Assembly: GCA_046329515.1 (NCBI GenBank)
Contig: JAXLUM010000002.1
Location: forward strand, 1-64,000
Direction of reading: 5' to 3'
DNA: 64,000 nt
Source: Bog-950 sp046329515
Lineage (GTDB): Bacteria; Bacteroidota; Bacteroidia; Chitinophagales; LD1
Position numbers and translations under genes: made by a program. Positions 1 through 9,681 of this stretch are shown in pieces. A model generated the notes under the pieces. The model ran no database searches. It was not told the DNA's origin and saw nothing but the letters and a program-made list of their open reading frames with translations. Position 1 is the stretch's first letter, and each line of letters opens with the position of its first letter.

Positions 1-3000
1 TACTTACGGTAATGGTATTACCCACACCGCCCGTTGGCGACCATGTGTAGGTTACGCCGGCCTGGCTGCCCGCATCAAGTGTGCTGGTGTTTTGGCCTAA
101 ACAAATAACCGGTGGTGTAGCCGTAATAACCGGGCTTGGTGTTGAGCTTGTTGTTACTACCGCAGTAGTTGATGCTACAGTGCAACCATTGGCGTCAGTA
201 GCAGTGTAAGTGTAGCTACCCGCAGTACTTACTGTTATTGAAATACCGCTCTGGCCGTTGCTCCACTGGTAACTATTGTAATCTGCATCAGCTGTTAACA
301 CTGCCGACTGTCCGTCACACACCGTTGTATCGCTATGTGCAACTGGTTGTATTAAGGTATAGTTGCTTAAGGTAAATGTATCCGATACATAAGAACAGTG
401 TCCGTCGTTTACAGTTACCCAGTAGTTACCCGGTGCTGATACACTTACAGTAGGGGTTGATTGGCCGTTGCTCCATGCATACGAAACATAAGGCGAACCG
501 CTTGGTGATAAGTTCACGCTGCTGCCCGGACAAACTGTTTGGTCCTGCGGCAGGGTTACAGGCGGATGGCCGTATTGAGAAATAGTTATTGAACCGGTGT
601 TAGAACAGAAACCGTTAGAAACGGTTACCGTGTAAGTGCCGGTAGCGCTAACTGTTATGCTTGATGTAGTAGCCGTTGTTGACCACGAGTAGCTAAGGTT
701 AGTACCTGTTGCATTCGCTGATATGGTGGTTGAACCGCCTAAGCAAATAGTATCAGGGTTAGCAATAGGGTTAACGGTAGGCTGTGCTAAAATGTTTACG
801 GTTGAAGTATCTGAATGAACAGTGCAGCCGTTGGCATCAGTAGCAGTATACCAGTAATCACCACTGGTGGTTACAGTAATGCTTGCAGTGCTTGCGCCGG
901 TGCTCCAGCCTATATTAGTATAGCCTGTTCCTGCATTCAGGGTTACATTGGTTCCCTGGCAGGCGCCTGTATCAGGCAATGTTGGGTTAACAACAGTAAA
1001 GTTGCTTAACGTAAACGTATCCGATACATAATCGCAATGGCCGTCGTTAACAGTTACCCAGTAATCGCCAGGGGTGCTGGTGCTTAAAGTAGAACCGCTG
1101 GTGCCATTGCTCCAGTTATAGGTTACATAAGGGCCGCCGCTTGGGGTTAATACCACAGTAGCGCCCGGGCAAACCTGCTGGTCGTTACCTAATGAAACCG
1201 TTATAGGATTGTATTGATAAACAGTAACAGAAGATGTTACAGGGCAGAAGCCATTGCTTACAGTAAGGTCATAAGTACCTGCACTGCTAACAGTAATGCT
1301 TGCCGTAGTATCGCCGGTGCTCCATACATAAGTTAACGCGGTACCTGTTGCATTGGCTGAAAGAACTGACGAGCCGCCTGCACAAATAGTATCAGGCGAT
1401 GCAGTTGGGTTAACTGTTGGTGCCGGTGTAAAGGTTATAGTTGCAGTATCTGATAATACGATACAACCATTGGCATCAATACCTCCGTAGAAGTAATCGC
1501 CGGCAGTGGTAACCGTTATTGATGTAGTTAATTCACCTGTGCTCCATAACACTGGGAAAATACCCGGTGCAGTAGTTAAGGTTATGCTGTTACCTGTGCA
1601 GGCTCCTGTATCAGGTAATGCAGGGTGAGCAGCTACAAAGTTGGTAAGTGTAAAGGTATCCGATACGTAAGTACAATTGGCATCGGTAACAGTAGCCCAA
1701 TAGCTGCCTGCTACGTTTATCCAAATAGCTTGTGTAGTATCACCGGTATTCCATACATAAGTAGCAAAACCTCCGGCAACGGCAATCTGCGAGCTATCAG
1801 TGCTGCAAATTACTGGGTTACCAATAATGTTAAGCGGCTCATGAGGGAATTCGTAAACAGCTACGGTGTCATCATTAGGACAGAAACCGTCTGATACAGT
1901 TACTGAGTAAACACCTGCTGTAGTTACAGTAATAGTGGCTGAAGTATCGCCCGTGTTCCAAACATAAGTAAGGTTGGCGCCGTTGGCATTAGCAGCCAGT
2001 ACTGAAGGTGAACCAAAACAAATAGTATCAGGCGATGCTGTTGGTGAAAGGCTTGGTGGCAATGCAAAAGTTACGGTTGAAGTATCAGAAGCTACTGCAC
2101 ATCCGTTAGCGTCAGTGGCTGTATACCAGTAGTCACCGTCTGAGCCTACAGTAATAGTTGAAGTAGTTGCACCGGTGCTCCAGCTAATGTTGGTTAAGCC
2201 GGGACCTGCAGCTAAAGTTATGTCTGAATCAGCACAAGCGCCTGTATCAGGCAGCGTTGGGTTGGTTACTACAAAGTTGCTTAAAGTAAAGGTATCCGAT
2301 ACAAAAGTACAGTTACCGTCATTTACAGTCACCCAGTAATCACCCGGTGTAGTTACAGTTATAGTAGGCGTTGTTTCACCGGTATTCCAGGTGTAACTTA
2401 CATAGGTAGCTGTAGTACCAACGGTTACGCTGGCGCCCGGGCAAACCGTTTGGTCAGCCGTTAATACTGGTAATACATAAGGGTATTGGAATAACTCAAT
2501 AGTATCAAAAGTAGAACAGAACAGGTTGCTTACCTCTACTATATATATACCGGGGTCGCCGGTGGTAATAGTAGAAGTGGTATCGCCTGTTGGGGTCCAG
2601 CTATAAGTAACACCACCTGTTGCATTAGCATCTAAGGTAGATGTTGCGCCAAAGCAAATAGTATCAGGCGAGGCCGTAGCATTAACTATCGGTGCCGGAG
2701 CTAAAGAAAAGTCAATAGTATCAGAAGCAACAGGGCAGTTGTTGGCATCCAATGCCGTAAACCAATATGTACCCGCAGTGTTTACCGGAATGGTGTTGGT
2801 ATTAGCACCGGTGCTCCATGTTGCATTATGGAAACCTGGGTCAATTGATAAAATTACTGTAGCACCAGGGCAAGCGCCTGTATCGCTCAGGGTTGAGTAA
2901 CTCTGAGGATAGATGGTAATGTTTACAGAAGATGATGTTACTGAACATCCGCTTGAAGCATCAACCACCGTTACGCTGTAAGTGCCGTTGCCACTTACAT

Positions 3001-4726
3001 TAATAGAAGAAGAGGTTTCACCCGTGCTCCAGTTATAAGAGTTATAAGGGCCACCGCTTGGTGTTAATGTTATTGGTGTATCCTGCACACACACAAACTG
3101 GTCAGGGCCTAAGGTTACGTTAGGCAATACAAATACCTGCGCAGTAGCTGAACCTGTGGCGGTACAACCGGTCTGGTCAGTAGCGGTTACGGAATAAGTA
3201 GTAGTAACTAAAGGATGCGAATAAGTTATTTGTGCAGAAGGGTCGTTAACTGCTGAAGGAGGCGCCCATTGGTAGGTAACAGTTCCTGTTCCTCCGCCAA
3301 GGCTGGCTCCAACAACCACCGAATCGCCCGGGCAAACCGGTGTGTTAGGGAATGTTTCGGCAGATATGGTAAGCTTGTTAGAGTTTATGGTGACGGATTT
3401 CGTATCCGTACAACTACCAAAGTTTATGGTGACCGTATACGTTGTCGTACTATCTATAGTAGCAACAGGGTTGGCTATGTTCGGGTTACTTAGTCCCGTC
3501 GTTGGTGTCCACGAGTACGTGCCTCCTCCTGTGGCCGTTAACTGTACTTGGTCGCCGGAGCAGACTAAATAAGATGAAGCATAGGCCGTATCAACCGGCT
3601 TATCCTGTATGTTTAAAGTAGCGCTGCTAACCGGTTGGCCTGTGCAAGGGTCTAATACGCTTATTGTAACTGTTTCAGTTCCTTCAGGCAGGTTATCAGT
3701 TAAAGGGTCAACATATACTAAAGCAGTGCTGGTGCCCGGGTTAACATAAGCCGTGCCGCTAAGCGTTGGGTAATCTACACCGTTGGTAGCAGTGCCGCTA
3801 ACGGTATACTGCACCGGTGTTGAAGAAGAAGCAAGGTTAGGCACGTTAATAGTAAAGTAACCGCCTACGCAACCTTCAAAAGTGCTGGTAAAACCGGGGT
3901 CAACTGTAGCTGTTACGGTAGTAGTGCCCGATACAAATGAGCTGGCTTCCAAAAACACACCTGAATCATAAACACCGTCACCGGCATCACCTATCGCAAG
4001 TTTTAAAGTATACGTTTGGCAAGGTACCACTGCAATGTTAGCGTTCAGTACGGTTGTAAAACCGTCATAAACTATGGTAGCGCCATTTTGGTTGTCAGTA
4101 TAGTATTGGCTGTAAGCAAGGCTCTGGCATCCTGAAGCCGCATAGCCTGCACCCGGTGAGCCGGGGTTAACAGCATTAATTGATACCGAAAGGCTGGTAT
4201 TAGGTATTAACGCAATATTCGATTTGTTGTAGTTACCACCACCCGGGTTAGGGCCTGTAATAAAGAAACCGAACACGTCGTTGAACTGAGAACATACGTA
4301 TTCAGGATATTCTTCTGAACCGAACACATAACGGAAATTTAAGGTATTACCCTGTGGAACAATGTTGAACTGCAACACGCAAACGTCCTGCGTTGAAGCA
4401 GGGGCAATGTTGTTAAGGTCAGCATCACCGCCGTTGGCATTATCGGTTGAGGCAAAAGTAGCGCCGGTATTGGGCACAGCGCCAATGGTTCCGGTAGTTA
4501 ACGCCACACCCGAGGTTATACCCAGGTTAGTGCTGCCGCCATTGCTAAAGGTACCGCAGGCAGTTGAAGGACAGTTAATTGTAAAGTTACTTACTGTAAC
4601 ACCTGCTCCGGCTAAAACTTGCGCCAGCTGAGAAGCATTATTGTTAGCGGTAACCTGCAATTGCGCCTGCAGAAAGCCAACCGTAAAACACGTTAGTAAT
4701 GCGGTAAGGGTAAGAAGTTTTTTCAT
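1..4726 (-). CDS. Giant secreted repeat protein (choice-of-anchor L domain, Ig/PKD-like repeats), C-terminus outside the window
   Basis: An open frame runs from ATG at 4726 to the window edge (1575 codons) without a stop. Residues 1-22 look like a signal peptide ending in QAQ. Residues about 25-260 match the choice-of-anchor L domain, with the hallmark FGSEEYPEY near residue 135 and NDVFGFFITGP after it. A Calx-beta-like stretch (GVDYP, NLPEGTETVTISV) follows at about 285-355. The rest is Ig/PKD-like beta-sandwich repeats of about 70 residues carrying W-S/N-TG-T and DANGC-type motifs. From about residue 615 these form a higher-order repeat of three modules. A surface or matrix adhesin of the SprB type, exported by T9SS, is inferred. 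The sorting domain would lie beyond the window. A TAnnTTTG box sits 33 nt upstream. Confidence 0.85.
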   Translation of the reverse strand, partial: MKKLLTLTALLTCFTVGFLQAQLQVTANNNASQLAQVLAGAGVTVSNFTINCPSTACGTFSNGGSTNLGITSGVALTTGTIGAVPNTGATFASTDNANGGDADLNNIAPASTQDVCVLQFNIVPQGNTLNFRYVFGSEEYPEYVCSQFNDVFGFFITGPNPGGGNYNKSNIALIPNTSLSVSINAVNPGSPGAGYAASGCQSLAYSQYYTDNQNGATIVYDGFTTVLNANIAVVPCQTYTLKLAIGDAGDGVYDSGVFLEASSFVSGTTTVTATVDPGFTSTFEGCVGGYFTINVPNLASSSTPVQYTVSGTATNGVDYPTLSGTAYVNPGTSTALVYVDPLTDNLPEGTETVTISVLDPCTGQPVSSATLNIQDKPVDTAYASSYLVCSGDQVQLTATGGGTYSWTPTTGLSNPNIANPVATIDSTTTYTVTINFGSCTDTKSVTINSNKLTISAETFPNTPVCPGDSVVVGASLGGGTGTVTYQWAPPSAVNDPSAQITYSHPLVTTTYSVTATDQTGCTATGSATAQVFVLPNVTLGPDQFVCVQDTPITLTPSGGPYNSYNWSTGETSSSINVSGNGTYSVTVVDASSGCSVTSSSVNITIYPQSYSTLSDTGACPGATVILSIDPGFHNATWSTGANTNTIPVNTAGTYWFTALDANNCPVASDTIDFSLAPAPIVNATASPDTICFGATSTLDANATGGVTYSWTPTGDTTSTITTGDPGIYIVEVSNLFCSTFDTIELFQYPYVLPVLTADQTVCPGASVTVGTTATYVSYTWNTGETTPTITVTTPGDYWVTVNDGNCTFVSDTFTLSNFVVTNPTLPDTGACADSDITLAAGPGLTNISWSTGATTSTITVGSDGDYWYTATDANGCAVASDTSTVTFALPPSLSPTASPDTICFGSPSVLAANANGANLTYVWNTGDTSATITVTTAGVYSVTVSDGFCPNDDTVAVYEFPHEPLNIIGNPVICSTDSSQIAVAGGFATYVWNTGDTTQAIWINVAGSYWATVTDANCTYVSDTFTLTNFVAAHPALPDTGACTGNSITLTTAPGIFPVLWSTGELTTSITVTTAGDYFYGGIDANGCIVLSDTATITFTPAPTVNPTASPDTICAGGSSVLSANATGTALTYVWSTGDTTASITVSSAGTYDLTVSNGFCPVTSSVTVYQYNPITVSLGNDQQVCPGATVVLTPSGGPYVTYNWSNGTSGSTLSTSTPGDYWVTVNDGHCDYVSDTFTLSNFTVVNPTLPDTGACQGTNVTLNAGTGYTNIGWSTGASTASITVTTSGDYWYTATDANGCTVHSDTSTVNILAQPTVNPIANPDTICLGGSTTISANATGTNLSYSWSTTATTSSITVSATGTYTVTVSNGFCSNTGSITISQYGHPPVTLPQDQTVCPGSSVNLSPSGSPYVSYAWSNGQSTPTVSVSAPGNYWVTVNDGHCSYVSDTFTLSNYTLIQPVAHSDTTVCDGQSAVLTADADYNSYQWSNGQSGISITVSTAGSYTYTATDANGCTVASTTAVVTTSSTPSPVITATPPVICLGQNTSTLDAGSQAGVTYTWSPTGGVGNTITVS
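330..2880 (-). repeat. Higher-order tandem repeat of about 640 bp inside the giant protein gene
   Basis: The same landmarks recur at constant spacing. A segment encoding YVSDTFTLSNF lies near 370, 1010, 1645 and 2288. A segment encoding LPDTGAC lies near 964, 1603, 2245 and (diverged) 2872. The steps are about 627-643 bp, or roughly 213 codons. Each unit holds three different modules of about 70 residues, each with its own cysteine pair. At least four units are present. They are diverged rather than identical, so this is an old duplication and not an assembly artefact. Confidence 0.8.
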
Positions 4727-4759
4727 ATTAATACTGCGTCAGGATTTTCTAAGAACTGC

Positions 4760-4767
4760 CAAATATA
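4760..4767 (-). promoter_or_regulatory. Bacteroidota -7 box for the giant repeat protein
   Basis: Read on the minus strand this is TATATTTG, a perfect match to TAnnTTTG. It lies 33 nt upstream of the ATG at 4726, a sensible leader length. No convincing -33 TTTG was found, so the call rests on the -7 box and its position. Confidence 0.5.
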
Positions 4768-4913
4768 GCACTTATAGTGACTTTTTGGTTAATTTAATGG
4801 GTGAAAATAAGATGTTTATGTGCGCTTTTCAGTTGCTTACTTCATGCAACTTATTTTATGCTTTTGCCGTCCGCAAACGGAAGGCCCCGCCGCTAAAAAA
4901 CCGCGCCAGCCCG

Positions 4914-6260
4914 CTATTTCAGTTTTTCGAGGCTTTTTATCGCCACTTCTGAAAGGTAACTGCCGTTACCCGGCCCAAACCAACCCATCAAACGGGTTTC
5001 ATAGGTATTAAGTCCGTACCATTTATCATCAGTAATATAGCCAATGTAAGCTCCGTTAAAGCCTGTTACCACGGGTTGCAGGCCGTAAAGCTGCCCGGCG
5101 GCATCAATTTCGTTTACCAGTTCACCCGAAAAATCGCAGGGCATGCCTACAAAAACAACCCTGTTAAGCTGCAATAGGTTAACATGGGCGGGGTAATTAC
5201 CAAACAGTTTATAAAACAACCATGGCCTTACCACGGTTTTAGGGGCCATCCGCAGGTTGGGCTCGCGCAGGTAAAGGGGCAGGTGGTGCATTTCCAGCTG
5301 CGCCAATGGGGCAACCGGCATTGAATCAACATACTGCTTTACTAATGCACTAACCTGCTGCGCCATGTAATTAAGTTCATCCTCCTGCACCTGCGAAAAA
5401 GGATAAGGCCCCTGGCTGCCCACCGCACCGGCGCTAAAACTGTAAAAATGCCCAGCGCTTTGCAGTTTCTGCATCATCAGCGATGGCCAATCACCTGAAA
5501 GCTGCATCATACCTTGATGGTAAACCGTGGCATGTGCGGCAAAGGTCACTATTGCCGCCTCTTCGCCATTATCTTTCACCAGCTTAACTATGCGTAGTAA
5601 AGAATCTACCTCCCCGCTATCGCCCACCAACCTGTTAAACACCAGCTTTTGGGTAGGCACCGCCGCAAAGCCAATTTTAACAGGCGCTGTATTTTTTTCC
5701 GCCTCCAGTATGGCCTGTTTAAACTGCCCCGCAATAAAAGCCGGCACCCGTTCATCGTATTTACCGGCAAACTTCTCACCCACAAAGCTGTTTTGCCAGG
5801 CCCCTATGCTTGAGTGGGCATGTGTGGCGCTGTAAAACAGGTTACTGCTGCTATAGCCCTCGGCCTGCATGCTGCTATCAAGTAAGGCGCTAACCGCAGG
5901 CGGCACAATTAGCAAATCAGCCGATACAAAAGCCACTTTTTTATTGCCGCTTTTAAACACAAAAGCGCGCACGTAAACGGTATCATGCACCCCTTCAAAA
6001 TGCTTTCCTCCTCTTTGGTCATCAATGGCTATGGGCGTACCAAAAGGCGGAACCAGGCTGGCCCTTGCCCAACCCGCTTGCACGGTTCCGCTATCGGCTA
6101 TGGGGTGCAGTGTGTTTATTTCAGCTAACTCCTTTTTGTAAAATTCGCTCGCTTCATAAGGGCTTTCATCCAATGTAGTAAAGCAGCTTAAAAAAAAGGC
6201 GGCGGACAGCACAATAAGCACCACCGAAAAAATAAGGACGGAACGTAACAGTTTATTCAC
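4914..6260 (-). CDS. Neutral/alkaline ceramidase-like hydrolase
   Basis: This 448-residue protein begins with a membrane anchor or lipoprotein-like signal (hydrophobic 8-25, cysteine near 26). Family marks of neutral ceramidase are visible in order: SATHAHSSIGAW in the first half, FAAHATVYHQ followed by LSGDWP in the middle, and GFNGAYIGYITDD with ETRLMGWFGPGNG near the end. The histidines in the first two motifs are the zinc-site type. The enzyme family hydrolyses the amide bond of ceramide. Here the protein is shorter than classical ceramidases (about 650-700 residues) and lacks their C-terminal domain, so the true substrate is open. Bacteroidota make sphingolipids, which makes a role on their own or host lipids plausible. 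It is a single gene, tail-to-head with the giant protein gene. Confidence 0.75.
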   Translation of the reverse strand: MNKLLRSVLIFSVVLIVLSAAFFLSCFTTLDESPYEASEFYKKELAEINTLHPIADSGTVQAGWARASLVPPFGTPIAIDDQRGGKHFEGVHDTVYVRAFVFKSGNKKVAFVSADLLIVPPAVSALLDSSMQAEGYSSSNLFYSATHAHSSIGAWQNSFVGEKFAGKYDERVPAFIAGQFKQAILEAEKNTAPVKIGFAAVPTQKLVFNRLVGDSGEVDSLLRIVKLVKDNGEEAAIVTFAAHATVYHQGMMQLSGDWPSLMMQKLQSAGHFYSFSAGAVGSQGPYPFSQVQEDELNYMAQQVSALVKQYVDSMPVAPLAQLEMHHLPLYLREPNLRMAPKTVVRPWLFYKLFGNYPAHVNLLQLNRVVFVGMPCDFSGELVNEIDAAGQLYGLQPVVTGFNGAYIGYITDDKWYGLNTYETRLMGWFGPGNGSYLSEVAIKSLEKLK

Positions 6261-6330
6261 GCCGCTAATATATCCCGCTGCCTATTCTGTTTTATTTATT
6301 TAATGTGGTTAGATTTAGTTTTTTTAAGCC

Positions 6331-6849
6331 ATGCTTATTACCATTACAGGCACCGAGTCTACAGGTAAAACCACCCTGGCCCTGCAATTGGCCGAGCACT
6401 ATAATACCGTGCTTGTGCCCGATATTTCGCGCGATTATATTGATGTAACCGGCCCTTCATATACCCGCGAAGATGTGCTTGCCATTGCCGATAAAATAAT
6501 AGATAGCGAAAACGAAGCATTTGGCCTTGAAAACCGCCTGCTTATAAGCGACAACTGCTTAGTGAATATTAAAATATGGATGCAGTATTATAATTGGGAA
6601 ATACCCGCCTGGCTTAACCATGCATTAAATGAAAGAAAAAGCAATTTGTACCTGCTTTGCGATATTGACCTGGATTGGGTAAAGGACGAACAACGTAAAA
6701 ACCCGCACGACCGCGAAGAACTGTACCACCGCTTTATGAACGAAATGGCGGGCCTGCAGCTAAACTACCACATAATTAGCGGCAAGGGCAAGGAACGTTT
6801 TAATGCTGCCTGCCGCTTAATAGATGCCTTATTACAGCAAAGCCGCTGA
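6331..6849 (+). CDS. NadR/Ttd14-like P-loop ATPase or kinase
   Basis: This 172-residue soluble protein starts directly with a beta strand and a Walker A loop, GTESTGKTT (residues 7-15). RDYID and a TRED helix follow, as in the AAA_28 group that includes the ribosylnicotinamide kinase domain of NadR. No nucleotidyltransferase domain is attached, so it is a stand-alone kinase-like domain. A role in NAD precursor phosphorylation is possible, but the substrate is not shown. It is divergent from the ceramidase-like gene with a 70-bp gap, and the histidine kinase gene follows 75 bp downstream. Confidence 0.7.
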   Translation: MLITITGTESTGKTTLALQLAEHYNTVLVPDISRDYIDVTGPSYTREDVLAIADKIIDSENEAFGLENRLLISDNCLVNIKIWMQYYNWEIPAWLNHALNERKSNLYLLCDIDLDWVKDEQRKNPHDREELYHRFMNEMAGLQLNYHIISGKGKERFNAACRLIDALLQQSR

Positions 6850-6923
6850 TTTCAGGGGTTTTATCATCCTTTTTTCTGAAACTTAAAAGATGTACCTTCC
6901 GTAAAGAGTAAGCGGGCTATTAT

Positions 6924-8723
6924 ATGCATATTTCTACAACCGGGTCAATTAACGTAACACAACGTATTGAGGAATTGCTGAAACTGTTTGCGGAACGGAA
7001 AAAGAACCGCGACGTAGAATGCAGTTCGTTAGGTATTGAAGCGTTTGAATTGGCTAAGGAATCACGCGATAATGATCTTCTGGCCCGCACCGGCACATCC
7101 CTTGCTTACTTCTATACTGAAATTACCAGCGAATTTCCCAAGGCTATCGCCGTTTTGCGCGAGGTTATAACTTACCTGCAGGATGAAGCTGACGCGGAAG
7201 TAAAATCAGAATTCTACCGCCGCATAGGGCTTAATAACGATTACCTCGGCGAATTCATTAAATCAAAACAGGCTTACGATGAATCTATACGCCTGCTGCA
7301 GAACCGCACACAATTAAGCGAAGAAGGCAACTTAACCCTTGCGCGTTCGCTATTCAATCTTTCCATAATATATAATAACCTCGGCTTAGATAGCCTTTCT
7401 GAAAACCACCTCAAACTTGCTTTCGATAATTTTCAAAAAGCCCATAATCAGGGCGGTATAGCCCGTTGCTATATTTCCTTTGGCGTGGCCCTGCACGAAA
7501 AGCAGGGCGATATGAACGAGGTGTTGGACTACTACCGCAAAGCAGCCGATATTGCCAAAGCTATAAATGATGACCCACCCTACTGTGTAGCCATGGGTAA
7601 CATAGGTATAGTTTCTGCTGAAACAGGAGACTTTAAAACGGCTCTTGAGTCGGTGGCCTCTGCCCTCGAAGTTGCGCGTCGCTCCGTAAATAAACACTTC
7701 CTGTTTAGTCTTCACCGCCAGGCAGGCCGCATTTACCAGTTAATGAAGGACTATGAAAGCGCCGACAATTGGTACCGCGAAGGCGAAAAGATTTTCCTTG
7801 AAATGGGCAGTACGCTGGACCACTACGAGTTTTACCGCTACTGGGCCGAAACACTTGCTGCAGCAGACCGCCACAAAGAGGCATATGAAAAGCTTACAAA
7901 ATTTACTGAGCAGAAAGACAAGCTGCACAAAATAAACAAGGAAGCGGCAGTAACCGATGCTATGCTTCGCTTCCAGGTAGAAGAAGGCCGCAAGGAACAG
8001 GAATTGCTGAAACGCAAAAATTCAGAAATTGAAGAATACGCCCGCCAGTTAGAAGCCAGCAACCACGAGTTGAACCAGTTTGCCTATGTGGCCTCGCATG
8101 ATATGAAGGAGCCTTTACGTATGATAAGCAACTACTCTCAACTGCTTACCCGCTCCTATGGCGATGACTTATCAATGCAGCAGAGCACCTACCTTAATTA
8201 CATTAACGAAGGCGCTAAACGAATGATGAATATTATAAATAGTATTCTTCAGTTGTCTAAAATAAACATGGTTAACAAGCCCGATGCCGTTAACCTTAAC
8301 GAGGTGTTGGAAGAAGTGAAGCAATCCCTGGGCTTGCAAATTGTAGAGAAGGCCGCCCTTATAAAGAACAACAAATTGCCTGTTATATATACTGATAGGT
8401 TGCAGATAGGCCAGCTCTTTCAAAACCTTATTTCAAACGCGCTTAAATACAACGAAAGCCACGCCGCCATTGTAGATATAGAACACAGCGAACACGACGA
8501 CCACTACCGCTTTGAATTTGCTGATAACGGTATCGGTATAGATCCTAAATACCGCGATAAAGTATTTATCATTTTCCAGCGCCTGCACAGCCGCGAGCAG
8601 TTTGAAGGCACCGGCATAGGTCTGGCCATCTGCAAAAAAATTGTAGATAATATGAAGGGGAAGATATGGATTGAAGACTCCCCTTTAGGCGGCACCAAAT
8701 TCTGCATTACTATTCCTAAGTAA
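6924..8723 (+). CDS. TPR-containing sensor histidine kinase
   Basis: The protein has 599 residues. The first about 340 are helical tetratricopeptide-like repeats (NDYLGEF, NLSIIYNNLG, MGNIGIVSAETGDF are typical helix pairs), followed by a coiled coil of about 40 residues. A HisKA domain with the phospho-accepting His392 in ASHDMKEPLR comes next, then a HATPase domain with the N box NLISNALKYNE, DNGIGID and GTGIGLAI. There is no signal peptide or membrane segment, so it is a cytoplasmic kinase. No response regulator is adjacent, so the partner is unknown. The phosphodiester-glycosidase-like gene starts 15 bp after its stop and may be co-transcribed. Confidence 0.9.
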   Translation: MHISTTGSINVTQRIEELLKLFAERKKNRDVECSSLGIEAFELAKESRDNDLLARTGTSLAYFYTEITSEFPKAIAVLREVITYLQDEADAEVKSEFYRRIGLNNDYLGEFIKSKQAYDESIRLLQNRTQLSEEGNLTLARSLFNLSIIYNNLGLDSLSENHLKLAFDNFQKAHNQGGIARCYISFGVALHEKQGDMNEVLDYYRKAADIAKAINDDPPYCVAMGNIGIVSAETGDFKTALESVASALEVARRSVNKHFLFSLHRQAGRIYQLMKDYESADNWYREGEKIFLEMGSTLDHYEFYRYWAETLAAADRHKEAYEKLTKFTEQKDKLHKINKEAAVTDAMLRFQVEEGRKEQELLKRKNSEIEEYARQLEASNHELNQFAYVASHDMKEPLRMISNYSQLLTRSYGDDLSMQQSTYLNYINEGAKRMMNIINSILQLSKINMVNKPDAVNLNEVLEEVKQSLGLQIVEKAALIKNNKLPVIYTDRLQIGQLFQNLISNALKYNESHAAIVDIEHSEHDDHYRFEFADNGIGIDPKYRDKVFIIFQRLHSREQFEGTGIGLAICKKIVDNMKGKIWIEDSPLGGTKFCITIPK

Positions 8724-8738
8724 ATTTAATTTGGCCTT

Positions 8739-9461
8739 GTGTTTCGCTTCAGGCCATTATTCTTTTTCTCTTTTATTTTAGTGCTGCTCATCCTCGTTTG
8801 CATTTCAGGCAAAACAGAAGGCGATAGCCGTATCATCGAATTTCGCGCCGATCCTAAGCAACTTAATTTTGCTTTCTACCACAGTAAAGAAAACGGAGAA
8901 CGCTTTGGTTCCATTGCTTCGCTTCAACAATGGATGAAAACACAAGGCATGGAAATGGCCTTTGCTATGAACGGCGGTATGTATATGGAGAACCATAAGC
9001 CCTTAGGTCTCTTTATTGAAAAAGGAAAAAGCATAACACCGCTCAACCGAAAGAAAGGGGAAGGCAATTTCTACCTGCAGCCCAACGGTGTGTTTTATTT
9101 AACCAAAAACCGCGTTCCTGTAATCTGCCCCGTTTCTAGATTTAGAAACGATAGCACTATACAATATGCAACGCAATCGGGGCCAATGCTGGTTATTAAT
9201 AGCGAAATCAATTCTGTGTTTAAGCAGGGCTCAGCTAATGTATATGTGCGTAATGGAGTTGGCATACTACCCGGTAAAAAGTTGCTTTTTGCAATAAGTA
9301 AAGAGCCCGTAAACTTTTACGACTTTGCCCTTTACTTTAAAAACGCAGGCTGCATTAACGCCCTCTATCTTGATGGTTTTGTTTCGCGGGCCTATATACC
9401 CAATCAAAATTGGCTTCAAACCGATGGCGACTTCGGAGTAATCATCGCCGCTTATAAATAA
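8739..9461 (+). CDS. Phosphodiester glycosidase family (NAGPA-like) exported protein
   Basis: This 240-residue protein has an N-terminal hydrophobic signal (residues 3-22). The start is GTG at 8739, 15 bp after the kinase stop; no ATG fits the signal peptide. Family marks of the NAGPA/YigE fold are MNGGMY near residue 78, KGEGNFYLQPNGVF, TQSGPMLV near 145, and the C-terminal ALYLDGFVSRAY with GDFGVIIAAY. Characterised members remove GlcNAc-1-P caps or hydrolyse other phosphodiester-linked sugars, and the bacterial substrate is usually unknown. Probable location is the periplasm or outer membrane. It is the last gene of the plus-strand run before the repeat array. Confidence 0.8.
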   Translation: MFRFRPLFFFSFILVLLILVCISGKTEGDSRIIEFRADPKQLNFAFYHSKENGERFGSIASLQQWMKTQGMEMAFAMNGGMYMENHKPLGLFIEKGKSITPLNRKKGEGNFYLQPNGVFYLTKNRVPVICPVSRFRNDSTIQYATQSGPMLVINSEINSVFKQGSANVYVRNGVGILPGKKLLFAISKEPVNFYDFALYFKNAGCINALYLDGFVSRAYIPNQNWLQTDGDFGVIIAAYK

Positions 9462-9488
9462 TTACAATCGTTAACTGCTTACGGTAAC

Positions 9489-9517
9489 TCATCGGATGAT
9501 TTAGAGTCATCCGATGA
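9489..9517. repeat. Element A palindrome, copy 1
   Basis: Arms TCATCGGATGA and TCATCCGATGA (11 bp, perfect) enclose a 7-nt loop TTTAGAG. It is followed by ACTCTACTATGCGCATAGC, itself containing a small palindrome. It lies 27 bp after the gene ending at 9461 and could act as a terminator or mRNA-stabilising hairpin, but it has no T-run. Confidence 0.9.
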
Positions 9518-9560
9518 ATACTCTACTATGCGCATAGCTGCTGCCGGCTGTTAATCCAAT

Positions 9561-9622
9561 TGTCCTCCTGACAGGAGGACGAGGAGATAATGAAACGTAG
9601 TGTAATTATCGACGGAGGAGGT
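9561..9622 (+). repeat. Element C, copy 1 (inner hairpin type i)
   Basis: Plan of element C: pyrimidine arm (TGTCCTCCT), short loop, purine arm (AGGAGGAC), GAG, an inner hairpin, then GAC-GG and a second purine arm (AGGAGGT). In this copy the inner hairpin is GATAAT/ATTATC around an ACGTAGT-containing loop. The first arm can pair with either purine arm. Confidence 0.85.
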
Positions 9623-9629
9623 CTGCATT

Positions 9630-9666
9630 CCTCCCCTCTCCTATAGGAGAGGGGCCGGGGGTGAGG
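9630..9666 (+). repeat. Element B, copy 1
   Basis: Plan of element B: CCTC, a hairpin CCCCTCTCC/GGAGAGGGG with a TATA-like loop, then CCGGGGGTGAGG. The pyrimidine side can pair with the hairpin purine arm or partly with the second G-rich arm. Confidence 0.85.
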
Positions 9667-9681
9667 CCCGCAACTTTAACT

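Noticed and set aside
4641..5011. Two plus-strand frames upstream of the giant protein gene
   Set aside because: They run antisense across its signal-peptide region and promoter and have no family resemblance.
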